From positions 6,475,902 to 6,539,901 of the forward strand of contig PTFA01000011.1 of the NCBI GenBank assembly GCA_003342895.1: a stretch of DNA of 64,000 bases, given 5' to 3'. Each line of letters begins with the position of its first letter. Positions within the stretch are counted from its first letter, which is position 1. This DNA is from Casuarius casuarius (taxonomy: Eukaryota; Chordata; Aves; Casuariiformes; Casuariidae). A program made the position numbers and the translations under genes. The notes beneath the pieces were generated by a model that was not told where the DNA came from, searched no databases, and saw only the letters and a list, made by a program, of their open reading frames with translations. Shown in pieces: positions 22,561-33,609 of this stretch.

Positions 22561-25500
22561 GTTCATTCCTTGTTAAAATCTATAGGTTCGTTCCAGAAGA
22601 AGTCCTTCTGAGGAGGGGAATGAGAGGGGAGTAATCTCCCGTGGAGAGCGATTTGACAAAGACACATTATTAACCTATTCTGCTGTAGCCATTTACATTA
22701 TCTATTCTCATGTTTGTTGATTACTTTTAACAAATACCCCAGATTCAGCTGTCTGAAATAGTCTGCAAAATATGAATTAGGTTGAGGGATGTGGTGAAAT
22801 GAATGACTGCTCTCCTTGTTTTCTTGTACAGTTGTATATTTTATGCTACGTGATTGCATATCATCATCAGTCAGGGTGGCTCTTTGCGTAATAGTCAGGT
22901 ATTTGTAACTGTTCCTGTTAGTGCAATTTCAGACACTCTTGTGTAGTTGAATATCTTGCCTGCCTGCCCAGCTTAGCTGTACCAATTTAACCCCTTAAGA
23001 ATGAGATTAGCAATGAGCATAATTTATTTTATCAAGTTCTCATAAATGCAACTGATTCTTATTCAAGAGAGGATCTTTTTTATAGGAATGCACCAAATAA
23101 ATTGTTTTATGCCAAGTGTTTCTAGCATTCTGGGAACAACATTTAGGTTCTCCTGACTGACCAGTGATTTGTCCTTTATACCTTGCCACAGTTATTAGAA
23201 GTTTCAGAAATATTTTGGTCACAATGTCTTCTGACACCAGAAGGAAAGAAAAATTTCTAAGGAAATAGGGAATTTGAAGAGGCACTTTAACTTGCAACAT
23301 GCCGTAAAGATGTCCCAAAATTTTAACATGATAATCCTGGTGCCTGTTCTTTGCTTGCCTGAGGAATTCATTTGTCATCTGCCCTACTTGATATCATGAC
23401 TCATATTTTTTGCCAAGTTTTGCTAGAGCCAGTGAAGTTTTCTGATGCTGCTGTTTCCAGCAAGCTGCTGCATTCAGAGGCTGAACAGGACCTATACTAG
23501 TGAATTGGGGAATCTGTCATACTGGAGATAGAAACTATATTCTCTTTTCTAGTATGTAAACATCCCTTAATAAATATAATATTTTATCAGGGTTTCCTCT
23601 CTTTACTTTGGTTTTGGGGGGAGCAGGGGAGGGAAATGTCTTTCCTCTGTTTCCTCTGCCACTTTCTCTGCCATCAGTTTTTCTTGAAAAGCTTTATCCT
23701 TATTAGAACTAAAGCTTCTTTATTCCTCCACAGTTCTGTAGAGTTTTCTTAACATAACAGACAATCCTATTTACAATTTATTACTGTTCCTGTACTATCT
23801 GCTTTTGACTTTTCTCTCATTTTAAACTTTTTTCTTAAAGGGAAAGTAATTTTCAGCTTAACGGGGACAATTCAGCAAAACATTTTGTCTGTGGATAATT
23901 CCAAGCGCAGCATAAGGGTTTTTGCTGAATCTGGCCTTAGCATTTTTTTTAAATTCTCTATTATTTCTATTACAATCTTCTTACCATATTTTTTCAGTCC
24001 TTGTTTTGCTTCATTTCAGGAATATTTATTTGGCTAATTGTAGTGTCATTCTATTCATATACCCTATCCTCAGAAAGGCCCTGGCTATTCAGAGGTCTTC
24101 ATAAATGAGTACTGAACTTAAACTAAACTAAACTGCTAAATTTATGTACATGAAGGCATAAACAAAAATTTATAAATCTAGGCTTTAGTTTATAATTTCT
24201 GGTTTAGAAGACTTCTTCGGTCATTACATTTGTTACAATCTTGTATCCAGTTGTGCCTATGAATCTCATATTTTCTTTTTCCTCAGTGCTTTTTTGTACT
24301 CCTTTTTTGAAATTAAAAGCATTTCCAAAGGATTTCTTTTACCACCTTTTTTTGTCTTCTTCCTTAGGACAGTGCCTAGCATAACGGTGGTTTTGGAATC
24401 CAGGTTATAACAACAGCAAATGCCTCTCTTTAACTACTTTCAGTTGTGACTACTTGCTCACTGAAATTATTCTTTATCTCTCATACTCTGATTTTATTAT
24501 CTGCTGAATTTTCTTTCTTTTCTGTTTTAAAAGATGGAGGCTTTGAGGCATATATGATATACCTATTTCTATTTTTCTTCAATAGCCTAATTATAGACCT
24601 ATGATTCATCTAGCTCTGGCATGTTAATGTAGAGCACTATCACAAAAAAAAAAAGAGTGTATATTGTTGGGCCATGTTGAATATAAGTATACTCCTACTA
24701 GAAGTGATCTTCATGAGTTTTGATAGATAATTATATGATGGTTCACTTTTTAAGTATTTACATTTGCTTCCTAGATTTAGAGGTGATATAATATTGCTTC
24801 CACTAAATATATGTAATATTCATAAATGTATATAGTATCTTGTATAATCTATAATATATATGCGTTTATAACACAGCTGTTAGCCTGTGGAAACAAATCA
24901 GGTAATACCAATAATAAGCTCTGAATTGTTTAGCTGTTTAGTTTTAACAAGCCTCTCTGTAGAATGTGATGCATCATTTCATATATTTAAAAATTAGTAT
25001 TAAAAAGCCTGTCCTTCAATTAAAAATTAAAAGGTGCCTCCATCACTAGAGGCAGAACTGGCAAACTGGTCTTTATGGTGGTGAGGTTTCAGCACTACTT
25101 TTGTTACAGACTTTGGGGGGGCTAGCCTAAAAGATTGTCCAAAACCAGACTCATCGGACTCACATACTCACTCAGTTACTTCACTGACAATAACAGTAGT
25201 CAGGGTTGTATTCCAGATGTATCCCGGAACTACAAAGAAAGAAATGTCCATATTTAATACCCCTTCATCCTATACTAGTCCCCTATACACCCTATAGGGG
25301 ACTATACTAGTCCCCTATAACAACAAGTGGAAGATGATGGTGAGTACTCTGGTTTAAATTCAAACCAGCAAACAAATGCAAAGCTCTCCTTAAGCATAAT
25401 CTTACAGTCTAACAGTGTTCAGGATTGGGACATTATAACAATTTCAGTTTGGTAGGTAGGTTTGAATAACTTTATTCAGTTACAAGCTTTTTCCCCTCCA

Positions 25501-28500
25501 AGTTTGTGAATGATTTTTAAAAGTATTTGGCTTTATGTAGTCATAAGAGTTTGGGGGGGTTCTAGTTAAATGGGCATAAAAATCTAAAAGTCAAAAAGAT
25601 CTGTTTTCAGAATTGTCCTAATGAGCTCCCACAGTGAAACTGACACTAGGTAAAGTTTAAAGTATTATCCAGTGATATAAAACAGAGCTTTAATGTGATG
25701 TGCTCATGGCTTGGAAAGAAGAAATCCTTTCTGATAGAGCTGTGTTCCGTTTCTGTAAATCCCTGTTGGTACAGATATTTGTATGTTGGTTATACATAGG
25801 TTTACAAGACACGAATTGCACAAATCGGAATATTTTCCAAAAGAGAAAGGAAAAAGAGAGACCTCCCTTATAGCCCTTAAATGCTAAATGCGTTATTTTA
25901 ATGGCATCTTCAGAATCCTTCTTCCATTTGGTTTAAGATTCTGGCAAATTATGGACCGACAGCTCTTTCTAAATCACTAATTTAAAAAAAAATAAAAATC
26001 ATAAAGTCCAAAACGGCTTAGGGGACACAGAACACTAATGACAGGGCAATCAAGTGCCAAAGAGACACCTTAAGCACTGACATTTTATTTCTTGCATTTC
26101 TGGCAGATGCTTTAAAAGACCTCTCTGTCCAGCATCACTACCACCACTTGCTAAATACCTCTGAGGTATTTCAAATTTTAACTTAAAAATGAATAGTTTC
26201 AATTTTTCCAATTCAGTTTCTTGAATTATAATGTAAAGAAACCACCAGTAATAATATCAATCTGTCTTTTGACTTCTACCTTTCATATAGGACAGGGAAC
26301 TTGATCAGATCAGAAACATGGAAGGCACCTGCACATGAATATGGCATTGAGACATGGGGATACAGAATTAGGATGGGTGACCTCTTGCTGCCTTTCATCT
26401 AATTTAAGTAGAGCTCTCTGGCTTTTTGGGGACACTCACTCTTGAGCTGTTCTCTTTTTCCCTGCAGGTCTGTTGTTATGAAAGTTATTGTTCCTTTCTG
26501 CTGATGTTATGACTGTGATGCATTGTGACCAGGAGGCATTTTTTCCAAACTGGGAGAAATCCTTTCAGAAGCATTAGGGTGTTGTAGTTTATTTAAAAGG
26601 TACAGAATCAAGAAATACTTTGGAGAAATATTTGCTTTGTCACAAATTATAGCTGACTTGCTGTGAGATAAAGACCAAAGAGATAAAGGAAAAGCCAATG
26701 ACTCTGCAGGTCTTCTCCTGCAGAAGATTTCAAAATGAGCAAAGACCTTTGGGTGGGATGAGAAGGAACTGTATGATGGATTATTCATTACTGGGAGAGA
26801 CATCTAATCCCCTATTATCTGGCATAAGGTTAAAAGGGCATATTACTCCTCCCCACCCTTCAGTTTTCACTGTGGCCTGCCATTAAATCCATTTACCCAT
26901 GTTTTACTTTGATAAGAACACAAAAATGAGTGAGATAAATAACTGAAGTGAGGCTACAGTCTTGCAGGTAAAGATCAAGATACTTCAAACTTTGCTTTAA
27001 AAATATCCAAGGAAAGGATTTATGTTCTTACTTGTTGTGGATAACATCTCACCTATGAACAATGAGTGGCAAAGTGCTATAGCCAAAAAACCTAACCTGA
27101 CTAGGTTAATGAGATTATGGTTCTGCATAAATTGCCTTTTACCCACTCTGCTATTTCCCATGTCTACACGAGTACTGGTGCCATTCCCTAGCTCTGTTAG
27201 CGCTGTCATAGAATTCTACATTTTTTTTTAAGTCTTTTTACTTATTTATGGTTCACTTGAAATTTGATGTTCACACTGAGACTGCAAACATTTGGAATAC
27301 GCTACTATACTGGAATCAGTCAACCTTTGTCTATATCTCTAAATAAATATACAACAGTGATTTTCCTTTTTTTAATCTCATTCATCAAGATTTGAATGCT
27401 GGAACTTTGCATGAGTTAATTTTTTCTTTTTTGTATTTTTGCATTTTTCAGTTCCAGTTTATCCTTTGTTTTTCCTCTTAAAGTTGCTCAAGCTCTTAGC
27501 TCTCTATTTGTTTCATTTTTGAGATATCTTTTGCAAATCAAGATATTTAAAAACAGCCTTCATCTCTTTCCCCTCTGTCTCTGAATCACATGAGCCTTTC
27601 AGCTTGTGTAAATAGAAAAGCCTCAATGACATCAGAGAAGAAACTCTATTTAACAAGTGGGAGATTGGCCCAACTTTTAAACTGAAAAGGAAATGACCTA
27701 ACCCAGTGCTACATGAAATTAGGTATACTGTAGCAAGAAACAGCTTCAAAGACAGCATGCCAGAGGACTATTTTGCTGGGTTTAGAGGCTAAGATGCCTA
27801 GGTCTGTCCATGACTAGGTGTATGGCTATCTCTTTCCTGCTCGTTTCTGCAAAGGGCCTATGAGCAGCCTCTCTCCTCTTCAGCCACTTTAAAACACGTG
27901 GACTCTTAGGGGGTAAGAGTCGGTGATCTAAAGTCACACACTTTTGCAAAATATCTGCTAAAAACAATTGTTAAATCTCAGTTTTTACATACTCTTTGAA
28001 ATTATTAGATTTTTAGTGTGTCCTTCCATTGCTCCAGACCCAGGGCAGACTTCTTATTAGAGGTAAAAAGAGCTTGCAAGAAGACAGGATTTGCGGTATG
28101 CCATTTTAACAGACTCCTCCGCTGAGTGTTGAGAGGCTGAAGTGCTGCTGCTGCTGCTTGTTTTCTGAGCTATAGCTTATTCTTTCTACCTATGCCTCTT
28201 ACTGCTTTCATACCACCTCCTGCAGTAGATTTGAACACAATAGCTTCAGCTGAAACAAAATTACTATGAAAATGAAAAATCAAGCACCAAAGTTGAAACA
28301 AAATGGGACAGAAATTTCTTATTCCGCTATAGGTTATATGTATTTGAACTTGCATAATGTACTTAAAGACAGATTCATAGAAGTTCATTACTTCCCTTGA
28401 CATTCTAAAATATCTGTCTTAGACTTAGAAATACTCAGATATGGAACAATGAGAACCATCAGCTACCTTGAAGGGACTGCAAACAACTAAATTATTCTTC

Positions 28501-29466
28501 AGATTCAGCCCATATAGAAACATTCCCGTTTGTTAATAAGAGAGAAGACTGAGCTGCCTGCTTATATAACACCTGCTTGTGTTTGAGAATTTCAGTCTTA
28601 TTTCTTGGTCTCTCAGACTGCCAGCTAAAAACAACCCAAACAGACAAGAACACAGCAAAATAAGTGCATTCAGGCTGTGCAGTGTAGAATAATGAAAGCA
28701 ATTTAGATGCATCTGGGATAATGCCACATTAACTGCATTAGTGAAGCATTTTCCCCCATAAAATAATCTGTCAGTGGTCTTCTGTAACTGACAGAATAAA
28801 ACTTCTTGTCAATTTTATTTGTTGCATAGCTGTATTTCCTCTAACAATGGCTGTTCTTCCCTGTGAATTTGTACATTACATCACAACCTGCACTCATACA
28901 GCTTCATTGCTTCATTATGAAAATTCAGGCCATTCGCAGGCCTTTCGTCTGTGCTCTTTCACCATGCATATTCAGACAGCTCTTCCACACATGCCTCTAC
29001 AACTTGTTTGGAGACATAGGCAGAACTACTGTTCTGCTGATGGGAGAAAACCTTGCCTTCCCAAATGTAAATGCAGAAGTATCTCTGACTATCGGAAAGA
29101 GAGAAAACAGATACAAGGTATCATATACAGATATAAGGTTATAGCTTTGCCTTCCTTAGGTAGGCTGAAAAGCCAGGGACAAAATATGTTATGTCTGGGT
29201 AGTCTGGCCTGTGTATTAAATCTCCAGGTAGACTTTAAAGCAGTGGCTGGAAACAGGTAATATAGAGCTGGTAGGAGCTAGGGAGTCAAGATATCTAAGC
29301 AATCCAGAAGTGAGGCAAAGCACTAATGTCTCTGCAGCAATGTGAAATGAATGAGGACTGAGAGAAGAGTGAAGCTTGGAGCAGGTTCAGAGGTGCTACC
29401 ACTTTACAAACTTTGAGGATCTCCCCTAAGGGTCCCCGAGTACTTTGAATTCTTTGGCAGAAATCA
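22561..29466. other. AT-rich non-coding DNA
   Basis: No gene was recognised. One 137-codon plus-strand frame (28847-29260) overlaps a 93-codon frame in another register. Neither shows a domain, so I do not call it. The alternating repeat at 25271-25319 is listed separately. Confidence 0.5.
25271..25319. repeat. Alternating direct and inverted repeat
   Basis: The 17-mer TATACTAGTCCCCTATA occurs exactly at 25271-25287 and 25303-25319. Between them, 25293-25304 (TATAGGGGACTA) is the perfect reverse complement of the last 12 bases of each copy. The middle arm can therefore pair with either the left copy (5-nt loop) or the right copy (3-nt loop), giving two mutually exclusive hairpins. Confidence 0.95.
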
Positions 29467-30100
29467 GTCAGGGCTAACTCCTGACATCCCCCTGTACACA
29501 TCAGCTAGTGGCTTTGGAGAATCATTGCAGGTAACTAAAAATAGCAGGCTGGTGAAGTGTGAAAAACTGTGGTTCTCCGCACCTTCTTCTGCTCCTGTTA
29601 GTGACGCAGTTTGCTGTAAAGGCAGTACTGGCAACTTTGGTTCATCAGATAAGTCTTGCTTATCATTCTCAACTTCCTCATGCTACTTCTTGCCCTTTAG
29701 GATGTACATTACTGTTGCTATAAATAAAGTCATGCAACTGGCAAAGATCTGCAGAAACATTAGCCAAAATTGGGATGTCATGCCAGTTAGTTCTTCCAAT
29801 AACCTGTTTGCAACACAACCAATGTGAGGCATGCCCTGAAAAAGAGCATAAAATGCTATGCATCAAGAAAATGCCATTGGGAAATATCTGCAGCTGTGAG
29901 CAGTAATTGCTAAAGTGCTATCATCAAGCCCCACATGGTCACATATGCAGATGGAGACTTATAGCACATCAAGTGTAAAATGAAAGCTGCGATACAGACA
30001 GACATAAAGCCAAAGGAATATTGGTCAATATGCTGAAAGTGCTGGACGAAGATAGATCTGCTCAGTAATCTCCAAAATGTTTGCAATTTGAAAACAAAGG
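29467..30100 (-). pseudogene. Possible decayed copy of a multi-pass membrane protein
   Basis: On the minus strand three frames follow one another with membrane-protein character. Segment A (about 30098 down to a TAG at 29910-29912) includes QYSFGFMSVCIAAFILHLMC and ends in MWGLMIAL. Segment B (29864-29686) includes GCVANRLLEELTGMTSQFWL, then a hydrophobic run ending FIATVMYILKGKK, then TAG at 29683-29685. In the same frame segment C stays open to 29467 (72 codons) and starts HEEVENDKQDLSDEPK, an acidic tail like a cytoplasmic C-terminus. So B and C span about 130 codons with one stop, preceded by A in another frame. This resembles a frameshifted pseudogene, but hydrophobic frames are common in AT-rich DNA. 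I cannot name the parent family. Confidence 0.33.
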
Positions 30101-30107
30101 GAAAAAG

Positions 30108-30169
<62 letters not shown>
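30108..30169 (+). repeat. 62-nt uninterrupted A homopolymer
   Basis: Sixty-two consecutive A on the plus strand, preceded by 'gggaaaaag'. This is far longer than any other homopolymer in the window. Its purity implies recent origin or expansion, or an assembly artefact. No AATAAA lies within 30 bases upstream; the nearest on the plus strand is near 29721. It also creates an artefactual poly-Phe frame on the minus strand. Confidence 0.95.
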
Positions 30170-30172
<3 letters not shown>

Positions 30173-33069
30173 AGTTGTTCTGGTTAGTGGGAAAAGCTGA
30201 TGTAAAGCAATATTCCTCAGAAATGAGGTGCAGATGCTGGAAAGATGGATCATTATCAATGAGTAATACTACAATGTCAGTGCTCTCACAAGCATGAAAA
30301 TGATATACATCATCTCTAATCCCTATGGATTTATTATGTCGCATGGCCAGTCTACATTTCTTCATCTCCATCAGACAAAGGCTATGGACACTAACCAATA
30401 AAACTGATGTCCTTCAGTCACAATGAATGGATGAATAAGGAACACATATCAGTAACATCACTGAGTATAATGGTGGATTAGTAGGCTAAGACATATGAAA
30501 TGTGTGCTGGTATAAAATATTAAACTAATTATGAGGAGTGGTTCTGCATAGCCAACACCAGATGCTTTGATTCTGGCTACTAATCTGTTTGAAACACAAG
30601 ACTACGTCATATATAAGTGTAGTCCTGCACATTGGCAAAGTGCCCAGATATAGCNAACCTGCAATAGGATGGTGAGCTAGAGTGAGGATGTCTAAGTCTC
30701 TGCTCCCCAGCTTTAAATGGTAGCCACAGCTATTTCCCTCCTTCTTAATTCGTTCTACTAGTCATGTATCCCTAAAACAAAACAGGTGCTAACTAGTAGT
30801 TGCTCAGATTTGGAGAAGGAGAAAAAGGATCACAGATGCCAGCTGGCATTTCAGGTATCATTCTGCTTCTCAGCAAAGAGGTTGCTAAGACTTGGAAAAT
30901 AGGTGGAGATCCCCAAGTTTCCTAGTGACCACTAAAATTTGAGATAGTGTCCTTTTTCATTCCTTTGCTGAGTCAGGGAGCGCAGAGAAACTAAATGACT
31001 TGAACATCTCTGGTTTGGTGAGACTGGGTACAGTTTTCTAGTCTGCACGTTCTTCTGGGCAGCGACCATCTACCTGAGAATTTGTCTATTTGGGCATGAA
31101 TCAGCATCACGTGACTTTTGGACATATCTCACTACATAGAAGTAACAGGAGATTCTGGTTACTTGAAAGTGCAGATGCCTTAGTTCCTAATGGTTACTCT
31201 TGGCAGATGTATCACACTGCATATCCAACACTGCTTGAAGTCAAAAGCTGTCAAATTGGTATGGTTTTGTAGGCAAAAGCCAGAATGTGGTTTCTAATAT
31301 CACCTAAAGGAATTAGATGGTTAGCTTGAGTGATAGTCAAGAGCAGTTAGGCAGTGAAACCTTTTTAAGTGACATTTTTTTTCACCTCTTTTTCCCCAAG
31401 TATCCTCTGGAGGAAAAGATCCAGCACTGCTAATAAACAGAACAACAGCTTTAACTTCATAGACTCAAATGAAAGCAGCAGGGGGTGCAATACTGGGATA
31501 TATTTCACAAAGGCTCATGCTTTGCTTAGATCTAGCTTCTAAGAGGGTTAAAAAATATTATTATGCTGTTATTTGAATAGATCATTCTTCTTTTTTTTTC
31601 CTCTCCAGTTTCCTCTTGCATACTTTTCACATTTTCAAGTCTAAGTTTTCTTATTTCCTGCAGTATAAACAGAGAAAATTAAGACCAAAGCTTGATTTTT
31701 TTGTCTGTGGCTTTATGCCAGATGAACTGTCTTTTATTGCATTTATTGTTATGAAGCACATCGGATTCATCCTTTTGCAGGTGACCAGAACAGGGACTGG
31801 ATGTCCTGTTTTGATGATATACTTAAAAGGCAGCTGGGCTTTGTATTGGGTGAATGTCAACCTTTCTGTCTTACCTTGATACTTTTTTTATGCTTACACG
31901 GCAGGAAACCAAAGGAATATAAAGAATTGGAGGGATTTGACCTATACCTCTGAAAAGTAACTGAACCAAAAACCAGAACCTTCCAAGCATTCCTTTCACC
32001 AGCTCTCTAAACCCAATAAAAAGAATTGAGGACTTTATGGTTTGTTTGAATTAATCTCACTGTCTAATTAGAAGCTTTGAGTAAGCAGAGTGTAAGAACA
32101 CAGGGTGTATTTAAGTAAGAAAGTTGTTTCTGTTCTTTATTAATCAAGTGAAAGTTTCATGGCTCAACTGCTCTGCAGTTGTTTTCCATGATTTGCAAAA
32201 AGAGATCATAGAAAGATTTTTTTCCTATAAAGATTATGCCTATTAGCTTACTTCTCCAATTTTATTTTATTTTTATATTACCAGCATTCATCATTTACCC
32301 TGCAGCATACACCATGTCGAGAATGTTAATTCGGACCCTAAAGTTCCTTTTTATTTAATATGGTAAAATATGATAAAATATAATAAAATCAATAGATAGG
32401 GTCTGTCTTACTGTCTTTTTGAATAGTTCAGCTATGTGCTATCTCTTGTACACTGAAAAGTAAATAATTTTTCAGCACTTCAGTTTGATTGTAAGGCTCT
32501 AGAGACAGATTTTTCAGAATAGAATCTCTGTTTGATGTAGACTGCTATTATGTCTTTTCTCTCCACTCATTTTATTCTCTTCACCATCAAGTTTTGATGA
32601 TTCAGGCCAGTTTGGGGGGGCTTTCCTTAAGTGCTGTTAATATAATTGTGTGATAACTTCAAATATTTCACTGATATTCCCCAGGACCAAAAGTACTGGT
32701 ATTCACATCTAAAGAAGCTTCCTTACGTTTGTTTCTCTTGCCTTCATGTCTCCACGTCAGTCATTCCACATGCAATGTGTATTAAAAACCACATTTGTTT
32801 ATGCAGCCTATCTACTGATCGGAATTGCCTAATACTTACTAGTCTTTTCAGGTCTGGGTTGACTTAGAGAGCCTTTCAGACAGGGAAAGCAACAGGCATT
32901 TCCCAGTTCCTGGGTTCACACAGCTGCCAGCTGATTGATGGCCAAGATGAACCTGCATGAGCATTATTTCTCCATCCGCCTTTCTCTCCTCCCCCTGCAG
33001 CTGGGTGTTCTTTTGGAAAGAAATCCAGGCGGGTGCCTGTGAGGGAGCTGTGCAGAACTACAATAGGCA
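30170..33069. other. AT-rich non-coding DNA
   Basis: No gene was recognised. A minus-strand frame at 30171-30398 adjoins the possible pseudogene and may be its upstream part, but shows no clear similarity. TA-rich imperfect repeats occur near 32350-32390. Confidence 0.45.
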
Positions 33070-33076
33070 GTTTAAA
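33070..33076. repeat. Left flanking repeat GTTTAAA
   Basis: Seven bases directly before the TGTG terminus. They match GTTTACA at 33603-33609 at six of seven positions. Confidence 0.45.
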
Positions 33077-33602
33077 TGTGGTCGTGGATGGTTAGTATGT
33101 ACTTTTTGATAGTTGATTATTTATTCAACATAGGCCGAACATGTAGTGAATCAGTATAAAAGCGGTTGTTAGTAATGTATATTGCTAAGGCTGCCTTATA
33201 CCAATCACTCCAGGGTTCAGTATTAGCAGAGTGAAGGCCCCCCTGCCTGCTGCACACTGCAGCTCCCTACCCAAATACGCACGTGACCAGGCATACACTA
33301 ATGATGTGGCCAGGACAGTTTCTATCCGGCGACAGTTTCTATCCGACATGATTTGTCTGGCCTTGCCAGATAGATGACCAGAACATGGGTATCCTCTTTC
33401 ATATGACCTGGACATGCCATTTTCATATGCCTGGTACACAGTTACTCCAGGCACGAGGCACTCTGAGCTTGTGTATGCTGCTATGTGACAAAAACGTCTG
33501 AGGCTGGTAGTGTCACGCATGGTAACACTGGAGCAGGGCAGGGACTGCAGGGCTTGTGAAAGCAGCAAGGAAGAGTTTGCCAAAGTAGTCCATTCGCTCA
33601 CA
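33077..33602 (-). mobile_element. Discrete insertion: LTR-like or TIR element
   Basis: This 526-bp block is GC- and CpG-richer than both flanks. It begins TGTGGTCG and ends CGCTCACA, so its termini are inverted (TGTG...CACA). The first 15 bases (TGTGGTCGTGGATGG) and the reverse complement of the last ones (TGTGAGCGAATGGA) match imperfectly. Flanks are GTTTAAA and GTTTACA, a possible 7-bp duplication with one mismatch. If it is an LTR, minus orientation fits: AATAAA on the minus strand at 33120-33125, near that strand's 3' end, with a TATA-like 'ggtataagg' upstream. A TATAAAA also exists on the plus strand (33155-33161). Seven bases is longer than usual for an LTR duplication (4-6), so a nonautonomous DNA transposon is the main alternative. 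The 138-codon minus-strand frame (33185-33601) lies wholly inside and has no recognised domain. Confidence 0.5.
33314..33345. repeat. 17-bp tandem duplication inside the insertion
   Basis: GACAGTTTCTATCCG occurs at 33314-33328 and again at 33331-33345, period 17. It is exact, so it is recent relative to the element. Confidence 0.95.
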
Positions 33603-33609
33603 GTTTACA

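Noticed and set aside
28847..29260. 137-codon plus-strand open frame
   Set aside because: It overlaps another open frame in a different register, has no recognisable domain and is within the length expected by chance in 64 kb.
30062..30259. Minus-strand frame encoding a poly-phenylalanine run
   Set aside because: It is an artefact of reading TTT codons through the 62-nt homopolymer.
33185..33601. 138-codon minus-strand open frame
   Set aside because: It lies entirely inside the GC-richer insertion element and shows no known domain; the openness is explained by composition.
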